Source: an uncultured Fidelibacterota bacterium (GTDB taxonomy: Bacteria; Fidelibacterota; Marinisomatia; Marinisomatales; TCS55). From it: DNA of 34,353 nucleotides. Location: assembly GCA_913009735.1 (NCBI GenBank), contig CAJVYU010000025.1:1-34353 (forward strand), in the 5' to 3' direction. Below are positions 8,543 to 16,378 of the stretch, in pieces. The position numbers were made by a program, and so were the translations under genes. The notes under the pieces are model-generated. The model had not been told where the DNA came from. It made no database searches and was given only the letters and a program-made list of their open reading frames with translations. Position 1 is the first letter of the stretch. Each line of letters begins with the position of its first letter.

Positions 8543-8987
8543 ATATATTCTAATCTTATTTATCTTGCTAATGTCTTGCACAAATTCCCCAAGATACCAT
8601 ACGGGATCAGAGCCGGGAAAAAAGGGATCAGTTCCTTTATCAACAAAGGGTAAATACTCAAAAGTAATGTACGGCGTCAGTTCATTTTATGCCGAAGATT
8701 TTCACGGTAAACTTACAGCGAACGGTGAAGTGTATGATATGTATGGACTGACTGCAGCTCATAAAACTCTTCCTTTGAATACAATCATTCGTGTGACTAA
8801 TATGGAAAATGACAAGAGTATCATTCTACGCATCAATGACCGGGGTCCTTACGTGGCTGGACGAATTTTAGACTGTTCATATGGCGCCGCATTAAAATTG
8901 GGCTTTTTAGCTCAAGGAACCACCAAGGTAAAAATTGAGATTATTGAGTTTGGCGATAATCAATACATGAAACATAAAGAAGAATGA
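8535..8987 (+). CDS. rlpA: RlpA-family septal ring lytic transglycosylase, lipoprotein
   Basis: 150 residues from the ATG at 8535. A short lipoprotein signal ends in the lipobox LLMSC (Cys15). A double-psi beta-barrel follows: GVSSFYAEDFHGKLTANGE with E65, then TLPLNTIIRVTN, then RINDRGPY with D102. E65 and D102 correspond to the catalytic acidic pair described for RlpA, which cleaves glycan strands of peptidoglycan, preferring those without stem peptides. No SPOR domain is present, so this is a minimal form. The start overlaps the pyrD stop (ATGACTAA), suggesting cotranscription although the pathways are unrelated. Confidence 0.9.
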   Translation: MTKYILILFILLMSCTNSPRYHTGSEPGKKGSVPLSTKGKYSKVMYGVSSFYAEDFHGKLTANGEVYDMYGLTAAHKTLPLNTIIRVTNMENDKSIILRINDRGPYVAGRILDCSYGAALKLGFLAQGTTKVKIEIIEFGDNQYMKHKEE

Positions 8988-9042
8988 TGAAAGTGGGTAA
9001 AGTAGTAGATTGGTAACCGGTAACTTGTGAAACAATAATATT

Positions 9043-9930
9043 ATGTCAAAATATTATCTAATAGTGAATCCACATGGTGGTTTGAAAAAGGGATTAAGTA
9101 TTCTTGAACTGGTTAAACCTGTCTTTGAAAGCGCGGGTGCTGAACTGACCATTTTAGAAACCCAATATGCAGGTCATGCCAGAAATATGGCCCGCACAGA
9201 AAATTTTGAAGGATACGATGGCCTTTGTGCCATTGGCGGAGACGGGACAATGCATGAAGTAATCAACGGTATGATGAATAGGGAAGATGGTCAACAACTG
9301 CCCATTGGTCTTATTACCGGTGGAACCGGTAATTCGTTTATGCATGACCTGGATTGCCTGGATCCGGTTAATGCAGCCAAACGGATTATTACGAATCGCA
9401 AACGACCCATTGATATTTCCAAAGTCAATGCCAATGGTGAAACATTGTATGCTTTCAATATCGTTGGTTGGGGGATGCCCACTGAAATCAATATTCTGGC
9501 TGAAAAATTGCGATGGTTTGGCGGACAAAGATATAACGTAGCATCCTTAATCGAAATATTTGCATTCCGTCAACGGCTGGCTACATTAGTCATTGAAGGG
9601 AATAGAACTGTCGGGGATTTTGGATTTATACTCGGCTGCAATACCATTCATACTGGTAAAGGGATGAAAATGGCGCCATTGGCTCAATTGAACGATGGGT
9701 ATATTGACTTAATTGTTGTGCATAAACCCAGTCGCTGGAAATTGTTAAAAATGTTTCCAAAAATCTTTTCAGGTAAACACATTGCCGAACCCATAGTCGA
9801 ATACCATCAGGTGAAAACATTTTCTATCATACCCATAGAAGAGCATGTTTTGAATATTGATGGCGAATTGCTGGGGAACACACCGATTGATGTGGAAGTA
9901 CTACCATCAGCAATTAACGTTCTCGTCTGA
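9043..9930 (+). CDS. Diacylglycerol/lipid kinase (DgkB/YegS family)
   Basis: 295 residues, typical for the DAGK catalytic family. It has VNPHGGLKKG at 8-17, the nucleotide-binding signature IGGDGTMHEVINGM (64-77), and GGTGNSF (93-99). Near the C-terminus it has LNIDGELLG, the DGE motif of the second domain. It transfers phosphate from ATP to diacylglycerol or a related lipid or sphingoid base at the membrane. The next gene, cdsA, uses phosphatidic acid, the product a diacylglycerol kinase would make; this fits a phospholipid-recycling pair. The exact substrate is not readable. A 55-bp spacer rich in GGTAAC-type repeats precedes it. Confidence 0.88.
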   Translation: MSKYYLIVNPHGGLKKGLSILELVKPVFESAGAELTILETQYAGHARNMARTENFEGYDGLCAIGGDGTMHEVINGMMNREDGQQLPIGLITGGTGNSFMHDLDCLDPVNAAKRIITNRKRPIDISKVNANGETLYAFNIVGWGMPTEINILAEKLRWFGGQRYNVASLIEIFAFRQRLATLVIEGNRTVGDFGFILGCNTIHTGKGMKMAPLAQLNDGYIDLIVVHKPSRWKLLKMFPKIFSGKHIAEPIVEYHQVKTFSIIPIEEHVLNIDGELLGNTPIDVEVLPSAINVLV

Positions 9931-9995
9931 TTTATGATGCAAAAGCTAAATATAATTCGTCTTAAATCGACAACACAGACAAACCACAAAATTTA

Positions 9996-10811
9996 GTGTC
10001 AGAAAAATTGAAAAAAGGGAGAACACTGGTTAATGCTTTAGGCATCCCCGGATTGCTATTTATCATCTGGCTGGGTGGTATTTATTTTACTATGTTAATG
10101 TCAGTTGTCATTTTTCTGGCATTAAAAGAATTCTATGGTATATATAAAGAAAAAGGTATTTATGCATCATTTCCTTTGGGGTTAGTTGGCGCTGTTTTTT
10201 TCATCTGGTTTTATCATACTGAACCGTATATAAATATGCTTTCTTTTTTACAATGGGTGTTTGTATTTACACTCTTTGCATTGGTGGTGGAATTGTTTTC
10301 CAAAAAAGACAACCCTGCTTCCAACCTGGCGTACACACTGCTCGGCATATTCTATATACCTATGCTTCTTGGCTCGCTTATTGCTATTCGACAGATGGAT
10401 ATGACCTACTCGACTCATTTTACGTTTGCAATATTTATATCTGTCTGGATTTGTGATTCGGCGGCATTCGGATTTGGAACAAAATGGGGTAAGAAAAAGA
10501 TCCTGCCCAGGGTAAGTCCTGATAAATCGTGGGTAGGGTGTATAGCCGGTTTTGTCAGTGTTTTCATCTTTTTTAATATTTTGTCTTATTTCAACCTTCC
10601 ATCGCTGGATTTTTCTATTCAGGATATATTCATATTTTCAATTATATCAGGAATATTTGGCCAGTTGGGGGATTTTACAGAATCATTATTCAAGAGAGAT
10701 ATCGGTATAAAAGATTCCAGTTCATTTCTTTTGGGTCACGGGGGTGTTTTGGATCGTTTTGATTCCTTGATTTTCGTCGCTCCTTTGTCCTATTTTTATA
10801 TGGTTTTCTAA
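9996..10811 (+). CDS. cdsA: Phosphatidate cytidylyltransferase
   Basis: 271 residues starting at GTG. An integral membrane enzyme with about seven to eight hydrophobic segments. The C-terminal CDS signature is complete: SLFKRDIGIKDSS, then LLGHGGVLDRFDSL (about residues 231-257), preceded by SPDKSWVG. These residues bind the Mg-nucleotide. The enzyme makes CDP-diacylglycerol from phosphatidic acid and CTP, the branch point of phospholipid synthesis. It lies 65 bases after the lipid kinase and 29 bases before the GlmL-like gene. Confidence 0.93.
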   Translation: MSEKLKKGRTLVNALGIPGLLFIIWLGGIYFTMLMSVVIFLALKEFYGIYKEKGIYASFPLGLVGAVFFIWFYHTEPYINMLSFLQWVFVFTLFALVVELFSKKDNPASNLAYTLLGIFYIPMLLGSLIAIRQMDMTYSTHFTFAIFISVWICDSAAFGFGTKWGKKKILPRVSPDKSWVGCIAGFVSVFIFFNILSYFNLPSLDFSIQDIFIFSIISGIFGQLGDFTESLFKRDIGIKDSSSFLLGHGGVLDRFDSLIFVAPLSYFYMVF

Positions 10812-10840
10812 TCCTTATTTAACCCATTATATAACATCCC

Positions 10841-12670
10841 ATGGAATTAAGATCAATACTAGCAACGGATTGCGGAAGTACAACGACTAAAGCGATTCTC
10901 ATAGAAAAAATTGACGGCGAATACCGGCTGGCTATACGCGGTGAAGCACCTACAACAGTGGAAGCACCTTTTGAAGATGTCACCAAAGGGGTTTTGAATG
11001 CTGTCATGGAAGTAGAAGAATTAGCCGGACGAAAATTATTGGATGGTGATCAAATCATTACTCCGCGTAAAGGCGATGAAGGTGTAGACGTTTATTTTTC
11101 CACCAGTTCAGCCGGCGGCGGATTGCAAATGATGGTCGCCGGTGTAGTGAAAGGAATGACCGGCGAGTCGGCAGAACGGGCTGCCTTGGGGGCCGGTTCG
11201 ATTGTTATGGATGTTTTAGCGTCAAACGATGGCCGTAAACCCCATGAAAAAATCACCCGGATTCGACAGTTACGTCCTGATATGATTTTGCTCTCCGGGG
11301 GCATCGATGGCGGAACCACAAAGCATGTGGTTGAATTAGCTGAAATTTTAGCGGCTGCCAACCCAAAACCACGTTTAGGACAAAATTTCAAATTGCCTGT
11401 GATTTATGCCGGGAATAAAAACGCGACGGATAAAATCATAGAAACACTTGGTAAAATTACAGATTTAGATATAACTGAAAATATACGCCCTGTTTTAGAG
11501 CGGGAAAATCTTAAGCCATCCCGGGATAAAATTCACGATCTGTTTATGGAACACGTCATGCAGCAAGCTCCCGGGTATAAAAAGCTCATGTCATGGACGG
11601 ATGCGCCTATTATGCCCACACCGGGTGCGGTTGGTGCGTTAATTGAAATGGTGGCGGAGAAGGAAAACATTTCAGTCGTGGGTGTGGATATTGGTGGAGC
11701 AACTACAGACATATTTTCTGTATTTCAAAAACAATTCAATCGAACCGTAAGTGCAAACCTGGGGATGAGCTATTCCATTTGCAATGTTCTGGCAGAAACC
11801 GGATTGAAAAATGTACTACGCTGGGTTCCATTTGATATTGATGAAAAGGAATTGACAAATCGTATCGGCAACAAAATGATTCGCCCAACCACTGTTCCCC
11901 AAAGTTTGGAAGAATTGATCATTGAACAGGCCATTGCCCGGGAAGCATTACGGTTATCATTTATACAGCATAAGTCATTTGCAGTAAACTTGAAAGGTGT
12001 TCAGAAAGAAAGAACCATTTCCGATGCTTTTGAACAAACAGATTCCGGTGAATCACTTGTGGATATGATGGAACTGGATTTAATGGTTGGATCCGGCGGT
12101 GTTCTTTCCCATGCTCCCCGCCGTCAACAATCAGCGCGTATGCTTATCGATAGCTTCCTTCCGGAAGGAATTACGCAGTTAGCTGTGGATTCCATTTTTA
12201 TGATGCCCCAACTTGGTGTCATGGCAAATATCGAAAATGAAGATTTAGCGGAAGTGGCTCGAAAAGCAGCTATAGAAGTATTTGAAAAAGATTGCTTAAT
12301 TCGCCTGGGAACTTGCCTTGCACCGGTTGGAACTTCAAAATCAGGAGCGACCGTTTTAACCGCAGAATTAATGCTGCCCGGCGGCGCTACTGAAAGATAT
12401 AAAATTAAATTTGGTGAAATTATCAGAATTAAAGCACCCTATGAACCCATTAAAGCAAAACTGACTCCCGGAAAAGGGATGAATATCGGCGCTGGAAAAA
12501 ATGAATCAATCGAAACCACTATTTACGGTGGTGTGGTCGGAATTATTCTGGATGGACGTGGTCGTCCTATGAAGATACCCACTGATCCGCAGCAAAGAAT
12601 CTCCGATTTGACAAAATGGTCAGAAGCAGTGCAGGAGTATCCTGCGATGCAAGACCAAGGATTAGGATAA
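10841..12670 (+). CDS. GlmL/MutL-family actin-fold ATPase (orphan 'glutamate mutase L' homologue)
   Basis: 609 residues. It has the three nucleotide motifs of the actin/Hsp70/sugar-kinase fold: phosphate-1 DCGSTTTKA (residues 9-17), phosphate-2 GVDIGGATTDIFS (about 281-293), and an adenosine-type motif MVGSGGVLSHAPR (about 415-427). A glycine-rich LLSGGIDGGTTKH lies at about 149-161. This matches the MutL/GlmL family, named from clostridial glutamate mutase operons, where it is the accessory protein. No glutamate mutase subunit or other B12 enzyme is present here; instead the gene leads a block of membrane-protein genes to 18088. The protein is also longer than the clostridial form. I infer an ATP-driven chaperone-like role for a neighbouring complex rather than mutase maintenance. 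Confidence 0.82.
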   Translation: MELRSILATDCGSTTTKAILIEKIDGEYRLAIRGEAPTTVEAPFEDVTKGVLNAVMEVEELAGRKLLDGDQIITPRKGDEGVDVYFSTSSAGGGLQMMVAGVVKGMTGESAERAALGAGSIVMDVLASNDGRKPHEKITRIRQLRPDMILLSGGIDGGTTKHVVELAEILAAANPKPRLGQNFKLPVIYAGNKNATDKIIETLGKITDLDITENIRPVLERENLKPSRDKIHDLFMEHVMQQAPGYKKLMSWTDAPIMPTPGAVGALIEMVAEKENISVVGVDIGGATTDIFSVFQKQFNRTVSANLGMSYSICNVLAETGLKNVLRWVPFDIDEKELTNRIGNKMIRPTTVPQSLEELIIEQAIAREALRLSFIQHKSFAVNLKGVQKERTISDAFEQTDSGESLVDMMELDLMVGSGGVLSHAPRRQQSARMLIDSFLPEGITQLAVDSIFMMPQLGVMANIENEDLAEVARKAAIEVFEKDCLIRLGTCLAPVGTSKSGATVLTAELMLPGGATERYKIKFGEIIRIKAPYEPIKAKLTPGKGMNIGAGKNESIETTIYGGVVGIILDGRGRPMKIPTDPQQRISDLTKWSEAVQEYPAMQDQGLG

Positions 12671-12779
12671 TGGAAAAGAAAATATATTTTAATCATGAAA
12701 AATTGAAAATCCATTAATGATGGAAATACATACAAAACTATTTATATCAGAAACGAAAGAAATTGGTGAGATATTACCC

Positions 12780-12842
12780 AAATGATCCAATTTCCTAATC
12801 CCAATCCAAATCCTCACGTTAATCCTAATTCAAACTCCTAAT
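12780..12842. repeat. Degenerate AATCC-type intergenic repeat
   Basis: The spacer after the GlmL-like gene contains irregular iterations of CTAATCC, CCAATCC and TTAATCC. A purine-rich version in the opposite sense lies at 13980-14005 (GGATTAAGATTAGGATAAAG), and another pyrimidine-rich one is embedded in coding sequence at 14331-14389. The remaining spacer (12671-12779) is AT-rich with nothing recognisable. Confidence 0.5.
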
Positions 12843-12849
12843 CCCGCTT

Positions 12850-13977
12850 ATGGCACACTCATATACCCCCGGACTTAAAGTATTACAAGAAACAATAATC
12901 GATAAAGAACGTCGCTTGCCGCTTAAAGGAACTGTAACTGTTGAAAAAGGACAGTCCGTCACACCAGATGATATAGTAGCAAAAACAGAATTGCCTGGTA
13001 ATGTGCAAATGGTCAATGTGGCAAACCAACTGAATATAGATGCGATTGATGTCAGTGAGGCGATGATTGCTAAAGAAGGTACGCTGGTTAGTAAAGATGA
13101 AATGATTGCTGAAACGAAGGGTCTGTTTGGGTTTTTCAAATCTAATGTAACTGCCCCGGTTGACGGCACAATAGAAGTGATTTCAGATACGACAGGGCAA
13201 GTGGTTATCAGAGAAGCTCCAATTCCTGTTGAAATTGATGCTTACATGCAGGGGATTATAAAAGACGTTATTCCTGAAGAAGGTGTTATTATTGAATCGG
13301 AAGGTGTTTTTATTCAGGGTATTTTTGGTATCGGAGGTGAAAGCAGGGGAGACTTGGCTGTTATTGTGGACAACCGGGAAGATGAAATCACGGAAGACAT
13401 TATTACTCCTGAATTAGCGGGAAAAATTATTGTTGGCGGTTCCTTTATCAGTTTGAGCGCTTTTAAAAAGGCAATTCAAATGAAAATCGCCGGAGTGGTT
13501 GTGGGTGGATTTAATTATTATGACTTAGAAGATATTCTGGGATACATATTAGGTGTTGCCATCACCGGTTCCGAGAATTTGGGCACATCCTTAATTCTGA
13601 CAGAAGGATATGGTAAAATTCGAATGGGACGCCGAACCTTTGAATTATTAAAAAGACATCATGGAAAATTTGCATCTGTGAATGGTTCGACCCAAATCCG
13701 TGCAGGTGTTATTCGTCCGGAAATAGTTATTCCGCTGTCTAAAGATCAACTTAAGGGAGAGCATAAAGACGCCGATGCATCTGAAGGTATTCAAGCCGGA
13801 AGTCTTGTTCGTGTGATCCGGGCTCCTTATTTTGGCAGAATGGGAACCGTGATAGATCTTCCATCGGAATTGAGAAAAATGGAATCAGAAACAATGGTAC
13901 GTATAGCTATCATTGAAATTCAGGGGGAAAATGTTGAAATCCCCCGGGCAAATCTGGAAATGATAGAGACGGATTGA
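12850..13977 (+). CDS. Barrel-sandwich and KOW-motif protein of unknown function
   Basis: 375 residues, soluble, no signal peptide. Residues ~20-125 are beta-rich with a repeated G.v.v..G..V..dd.ia pattern, resembling a barrel-sandwich hybrid (lipoyl/RNA-polymerase-type); no lipoyl lysine motif is seen. The middle (about 195-300) has an alpha/beta pattern (KIIVGGSFISLSAFKKAIQMK, GVVVGG). The C-terminus is a KOW module, GSLVRVIRAPYFGRMGTV (about 316-333), followed by IPRANLEMIE. KOW modules bind RNA or proteins in ribosomal and transcription factors. The position between the GlmL-like ATPase and the membrane genes suggests a cytosolic adaptor of that complex (inference). Confidence 0.65.
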   Translation: MAHSYTPGLKVLQETIIDKERRLPLKGTVTVEKGQSVTPDDIVAKTELPGNVQMVNVANQLNIDAIDVSEAMIAKEGTLVSKDEMIAETKGLFGFFKSNVTAPVDGTIEVISDTTGQVVIREAPIPVEIDAYMQGIIKDVIPEEGVIIESEGVFIQGIFGIGGESRGDLAVIVDNREDEITEDIITPELAGKIIVGGSFISLSAFKKAIQMKIAGVVVGGFNYYDLEDILGYILGVAITGSENLGTSLILTEGYGKIRMGRRTFELLKRHHGKFASVNGSTQIRAGVIRPEIVIPLSKDQLKGEHKDADASEGIQAGSLVRVIRAPYFGRMGTVIDLPSELRKMESETMVRIAIIEIQGENVEIPRANLEMIETD

Positions 13978-14010
13978 ACTGGGATAAGGATTAAGATTAG
14001 GATAAAGAAG

Positions 14011-14286
14011 ATGGAAAATATAAATATTGCAGACCAGTTGGATAGAGCTTCAATATCTATTCCATTAAATACAGCAGAAGGAAATGGAAAAACATATCCA
14101 AAGGATCGAAAGCGTTATTTTGAAATTGCTAGAGCATCTGTTTTAGAAAGTGCTTCTTGCCTCGATGTTATTGTAATTAAGAAATTATTAAATGAAGACG
14201 AAGTGATTGAGGGTAAATAATTGTTATTTACCATAGTAAAAATGCTAACGAAACTTTCTCAAAAGGCAATAAATAAAAGTGCGTGA
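14011..14286 (+). pseudogene. Broken four-helix-bundle (S23/IVS-type) protein gene
   Basis: The first 69 codons encode the middle of the four-helix-bundle/S23 family: QLDRASISIPLNTAEGNGK, then RYFEIARASVLESASCLD. The usual N-terminal helix is missing; upstream in-frame sequence is repeat-like (GIRIKIRIKK). After EGK comes TAA at 14218, but the same frame continues LLFTIVKMLTKLSQKAINK to TGA at 14284-14286, which matches the family's expected C-terminal helix. The gene is thus truncated at its start and interrupted by an in-frame stop. It sits inside an otherwise coherent operon, so it is probably a decayed insertion. Intact members are often carried in 23S rRNA intervening sequences or stand alone; their function is unclear. 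Confidence 0.75.
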
Positions 14287-14318
14287 CGTGAAGGCAGAAT
14301 ATTTTACTGGGATTAACG

Positions 14319-14687
14319 ATGAAGGCTAAATTTAGGAATCCAAACACTACAGAATTTCTTAATCCAAATCCTAATCTTGATCCTGATTTAACTGCCTTAT
14401 CAAATTCCGATAGGGATTTTATAACACGACTGGCAAAACGAATTCAAAAATCCGGATTCGTAACACCGGCTATATTATTTTTGGAAATGACAAAACCTTT
14501 GGCATTATTAGGAAGCCATGCCATGGTATTTTTCGGTCCAATCGTCAATTCATTTATTAAAGCGGATGGTTATTATCGCGCCGCAGAACTTTTGGAAGAA
14601 CCGGACACTGTAGAATTTCTATTATGTGAAATTGAGCGTCTGGATAAAGAAGACTCCGAAATGGAAGGAGAACCAAGTGAAAGATAA
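14319..14687 (+). CDS. Small protein of the GlmL/DUF6754-like membrane block
   Basis: 122 residues. The N-terminal 30 residues are rich in N and P (NPN, NPNPNLDPD) and are encoded by an AATCC-type repeat, so they look like a recent extension of the start. The conserved-looking part begins near residue 35 (RDFITRLAKRIQKSGF), with an amphipathic to hydrophobic segment TPAILFLEMTKPLALLGSHAMVFFGPIVNSF and an acidic tail. It may be a membrane-associated subunit. I recognise no named family. The last 11 bases overlap the GTG start of the next gene, whose ribosome-binding site lies in this gene, so the two are coupled. Confidence 0.6.
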   Translation: MKAKFRNPNTTEFLNPNPNLDPDLTALSNSDRDFITRLAKRIQKSGFVTPAILFLEMTKPLALLGSHAMVFFGPIVNSFIKADGYYRAAELLEEPDTVEFLLCEIERLDKEDSEMEGEPSER

Positions 14688-15540
14688 ACAATTTTGGCTG
14701 GTAACAGGAGGGTTGGCCCTTGTATTCCTGATTTATTGGGTTGCAGGACACCCCCTTTTCAATGCGGATCGTATTGTCATGTTCTTAGCTATCATTACTA
14801 TTGGAGCAACATTACTTTATAATATTCGTATAGCCGAAAGGGGAGAGACATTTTATTTAAGACCCATCCCCGGTTTGAAAGCAATAGAAGAGGCCGTCGG
14901 CCGGTCTACAGAAATGGGCAAACCTGTTTTATACGTCCCTGGAATTATGGACATGGATCAAGTGGAAACGGTAGCAGGTGTCATTGTTCTCGGTCATGTT
15001 GCAAAAATGACAGCCCGGTACGAAACGAGTTTAAATGTACCCGTTTCACGATCTATCGTTATGAAGGCGGCCCGTGAAACTTGCCATGAATCGTATATGC
15101 TGGAAGGCCGGCCGGATATGTTTCATGATGACATGGTTCATTATTTAACCGATGACCAGTTTGCCTATGCCGCCGGTGTAAACGGAATTATGGTTCGGGA
15201 AAAACCGGCAGCCTGTTTGTATATGGGTAAATTTTATGCGGAATCATTGATTCTGGCTGAAACGGGTAACTCCATCGGCGCTATTCAAATCGCCGGAACG
15301 GCATCGCAGGCACAGATACCCTTCTTTGTAACGGCGTGTGATTATACTCTTATCGGTGAAGAATTCTTCGCCGCCAGCGCCTATCTTTCGCAAAAACCCG
15401 AACTGATTGGCGGCGTGAGAGGACAGGATATGATTAAAATCGGTGTTATTACTGTCATTATTCTGGCCACGGTTTTGCGATTTCTTTATGAAACGTGGGG
15501 AATCGGTTTTGATATTGTTAAACTTTTAACGGTTCAGTAG
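14677..15540 (+). CDS. DUF6754-like membrane protein
   Basis: 287 residues from the GTG at 14677. This start is chosen over one 51 bases upstream because GGAAGGAG lies six bases before it. Two N-terminal membrane helices (FWLVTGGLALVFLIYWVAG and VMFLAIITIGATLLY) are followed by a large domain of about 190 residues with the sequences YLRPIPGLKAIEEAVGRSTEMGKP, MDQVETVAGVIVLGHVAK and AGTASQAQIPFF. A C-terminal helix (IGVITVIILATVLRFLY) completes it. I recall this architecture as DUF6754, an uncharacterised family, but could not confirm it here. Many conserved-looking polar residues (R, E, D, H) in the central domain suggest an enzymatic or binding function. Next gene: 9 bases downstream. Confidence 0.7.
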   Translation: MKDKQFWLVTGGLALVFLIYWVAGHPLFNADRIVMFLAIITIGATLLYNIRIAERGETFYLRPIPGLKAIEEAVGRSTEMGKPVLYVPGIMDMDQVETVAGVIVLGHVAKMTARYETSLNVPVSRSIVMKAARETCHESYMLEGRPDMFHDDMVHYLTDDQFAYAAGVNGIMVREKPAACLYMGKFYAESLILAETGNSIGAIQIAGTASQAQIPFFVTACDYTLIGEEFFAASAYLSQKPELIGGVRGQDMIKIGVITVIILATVLRFLYETWGIGFDIVKLLTVQ

Positions 15541-15549
15541 GAGATCGCT

Positions 15550-16374
15550 ATGATTTGGAAAAGACAAATCCCCATATTTATTGTTGCTTTGGTGGGATCT
15601 ATTACTCTGTTTGGCTGGTTTGTAGATCAGCCATATATCGAAGCTTTCGTTGACGATGATGCAACTCAATGGTATGATATTCTGGCAAGTTTTGCGATTA
15701 TTTTAGGTGCTCTGAACCTGATGAAACTGCAAATACAAAAAGTGGCTCGAAAGAAAACAGGTTGGCCGTATAGCCTGGTTGCTATCGGAGGTTTCCTGTT
15801 TGCTATCACCGCGGGGTTTATCGTAAAAGGTGTAGATGATTCCGTTGCTGTTTGGGGTGCCCATGTAACAACGGAAGGAACGCTCTTTAAATGGATGTTT
15901 GACTACATCATTACCCCCTTGTCAGCTACCATGTTTTCACTCTTGGCATTTTTTGTGGCTTCTGCTTCGTACCGCGCTTTCCGTATTCGGAATTTTGAAG
16001 CGACATTATTACTGGTGGCAGGAATCATCATTATGGTGGGCAGGGTTCCCATCGGTAGTATGGTTTCTTCATGGTTTGTCATGTATATTATCGTTTTGGC
16101 TTTAGGCGTCGGTGTTAATTCCTGGAAAAAAGATAAAATGCTCACATTCGGGGTTGTTGGGGGCGGAATAGTGATCGTTACCATTGCAGGAATGTTAACC
16201 GGCTGGCCCTTAGATAAACCGGGAATCTTCTATCTGCCTATTCTACAGGAATGGATCTATTATTATCCAAATGTGGCTGGAGCTCGGGCAATTATGATTG
16301 GAATCGGATTGGGGATTTTTGCTACATCCATCCGGTATATCCTTGGACTTGAAAAATCGTATATCGGAGAATGA
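15550..16374 (+). CDS. Polytopic membrane protein of the GlmL/DUF6754-like block
   Basis: 274 residues with seven or eight predicted membrane helices, for example IPIFIVALVGSITLFGWFV, WPYSLVAIGGFLFAITAGF, TLLLVAGIIIMVG and AIMIGIGLGIFATSIRYIL. The start ATG follows TAGGAG with good spacing. Between helices 1 and 2 lies an acidic loop (AFVDDDATQWYD). I recognise no transporter signature, ATP site or family. Its place in a tight run of four membrane genes makes it a likely integral subunit of a shared complex (inference). The next gene begins 5 bases after the stop. Confidence 0.65.
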   Translation: MIWKRQIPIFIVALVGSITLFGWFVDQPYIEAFVDDDATQWYDILASFAIILGALNLMKLQIQKVARKKTGWPYSLVAIGGFLFAITAGFIVKGVDDSVAVWGAHVTTEGTLFKWMFDYIITPLSATMFSLLAFFVASASYRAFRIRNFEATLLLVAGIIIMVGRVPIGSMVSSWFVMYIIVLALGVGVNSWKKDKMLTFGVVGGGIVIVTIAGMLTGWPLDKPGIFYLPILQEWIYYYPNVAGARAIMIGIGLGIFATSIRYILGLEKSYIGE

Positions 16375-16378
16375 TCAC

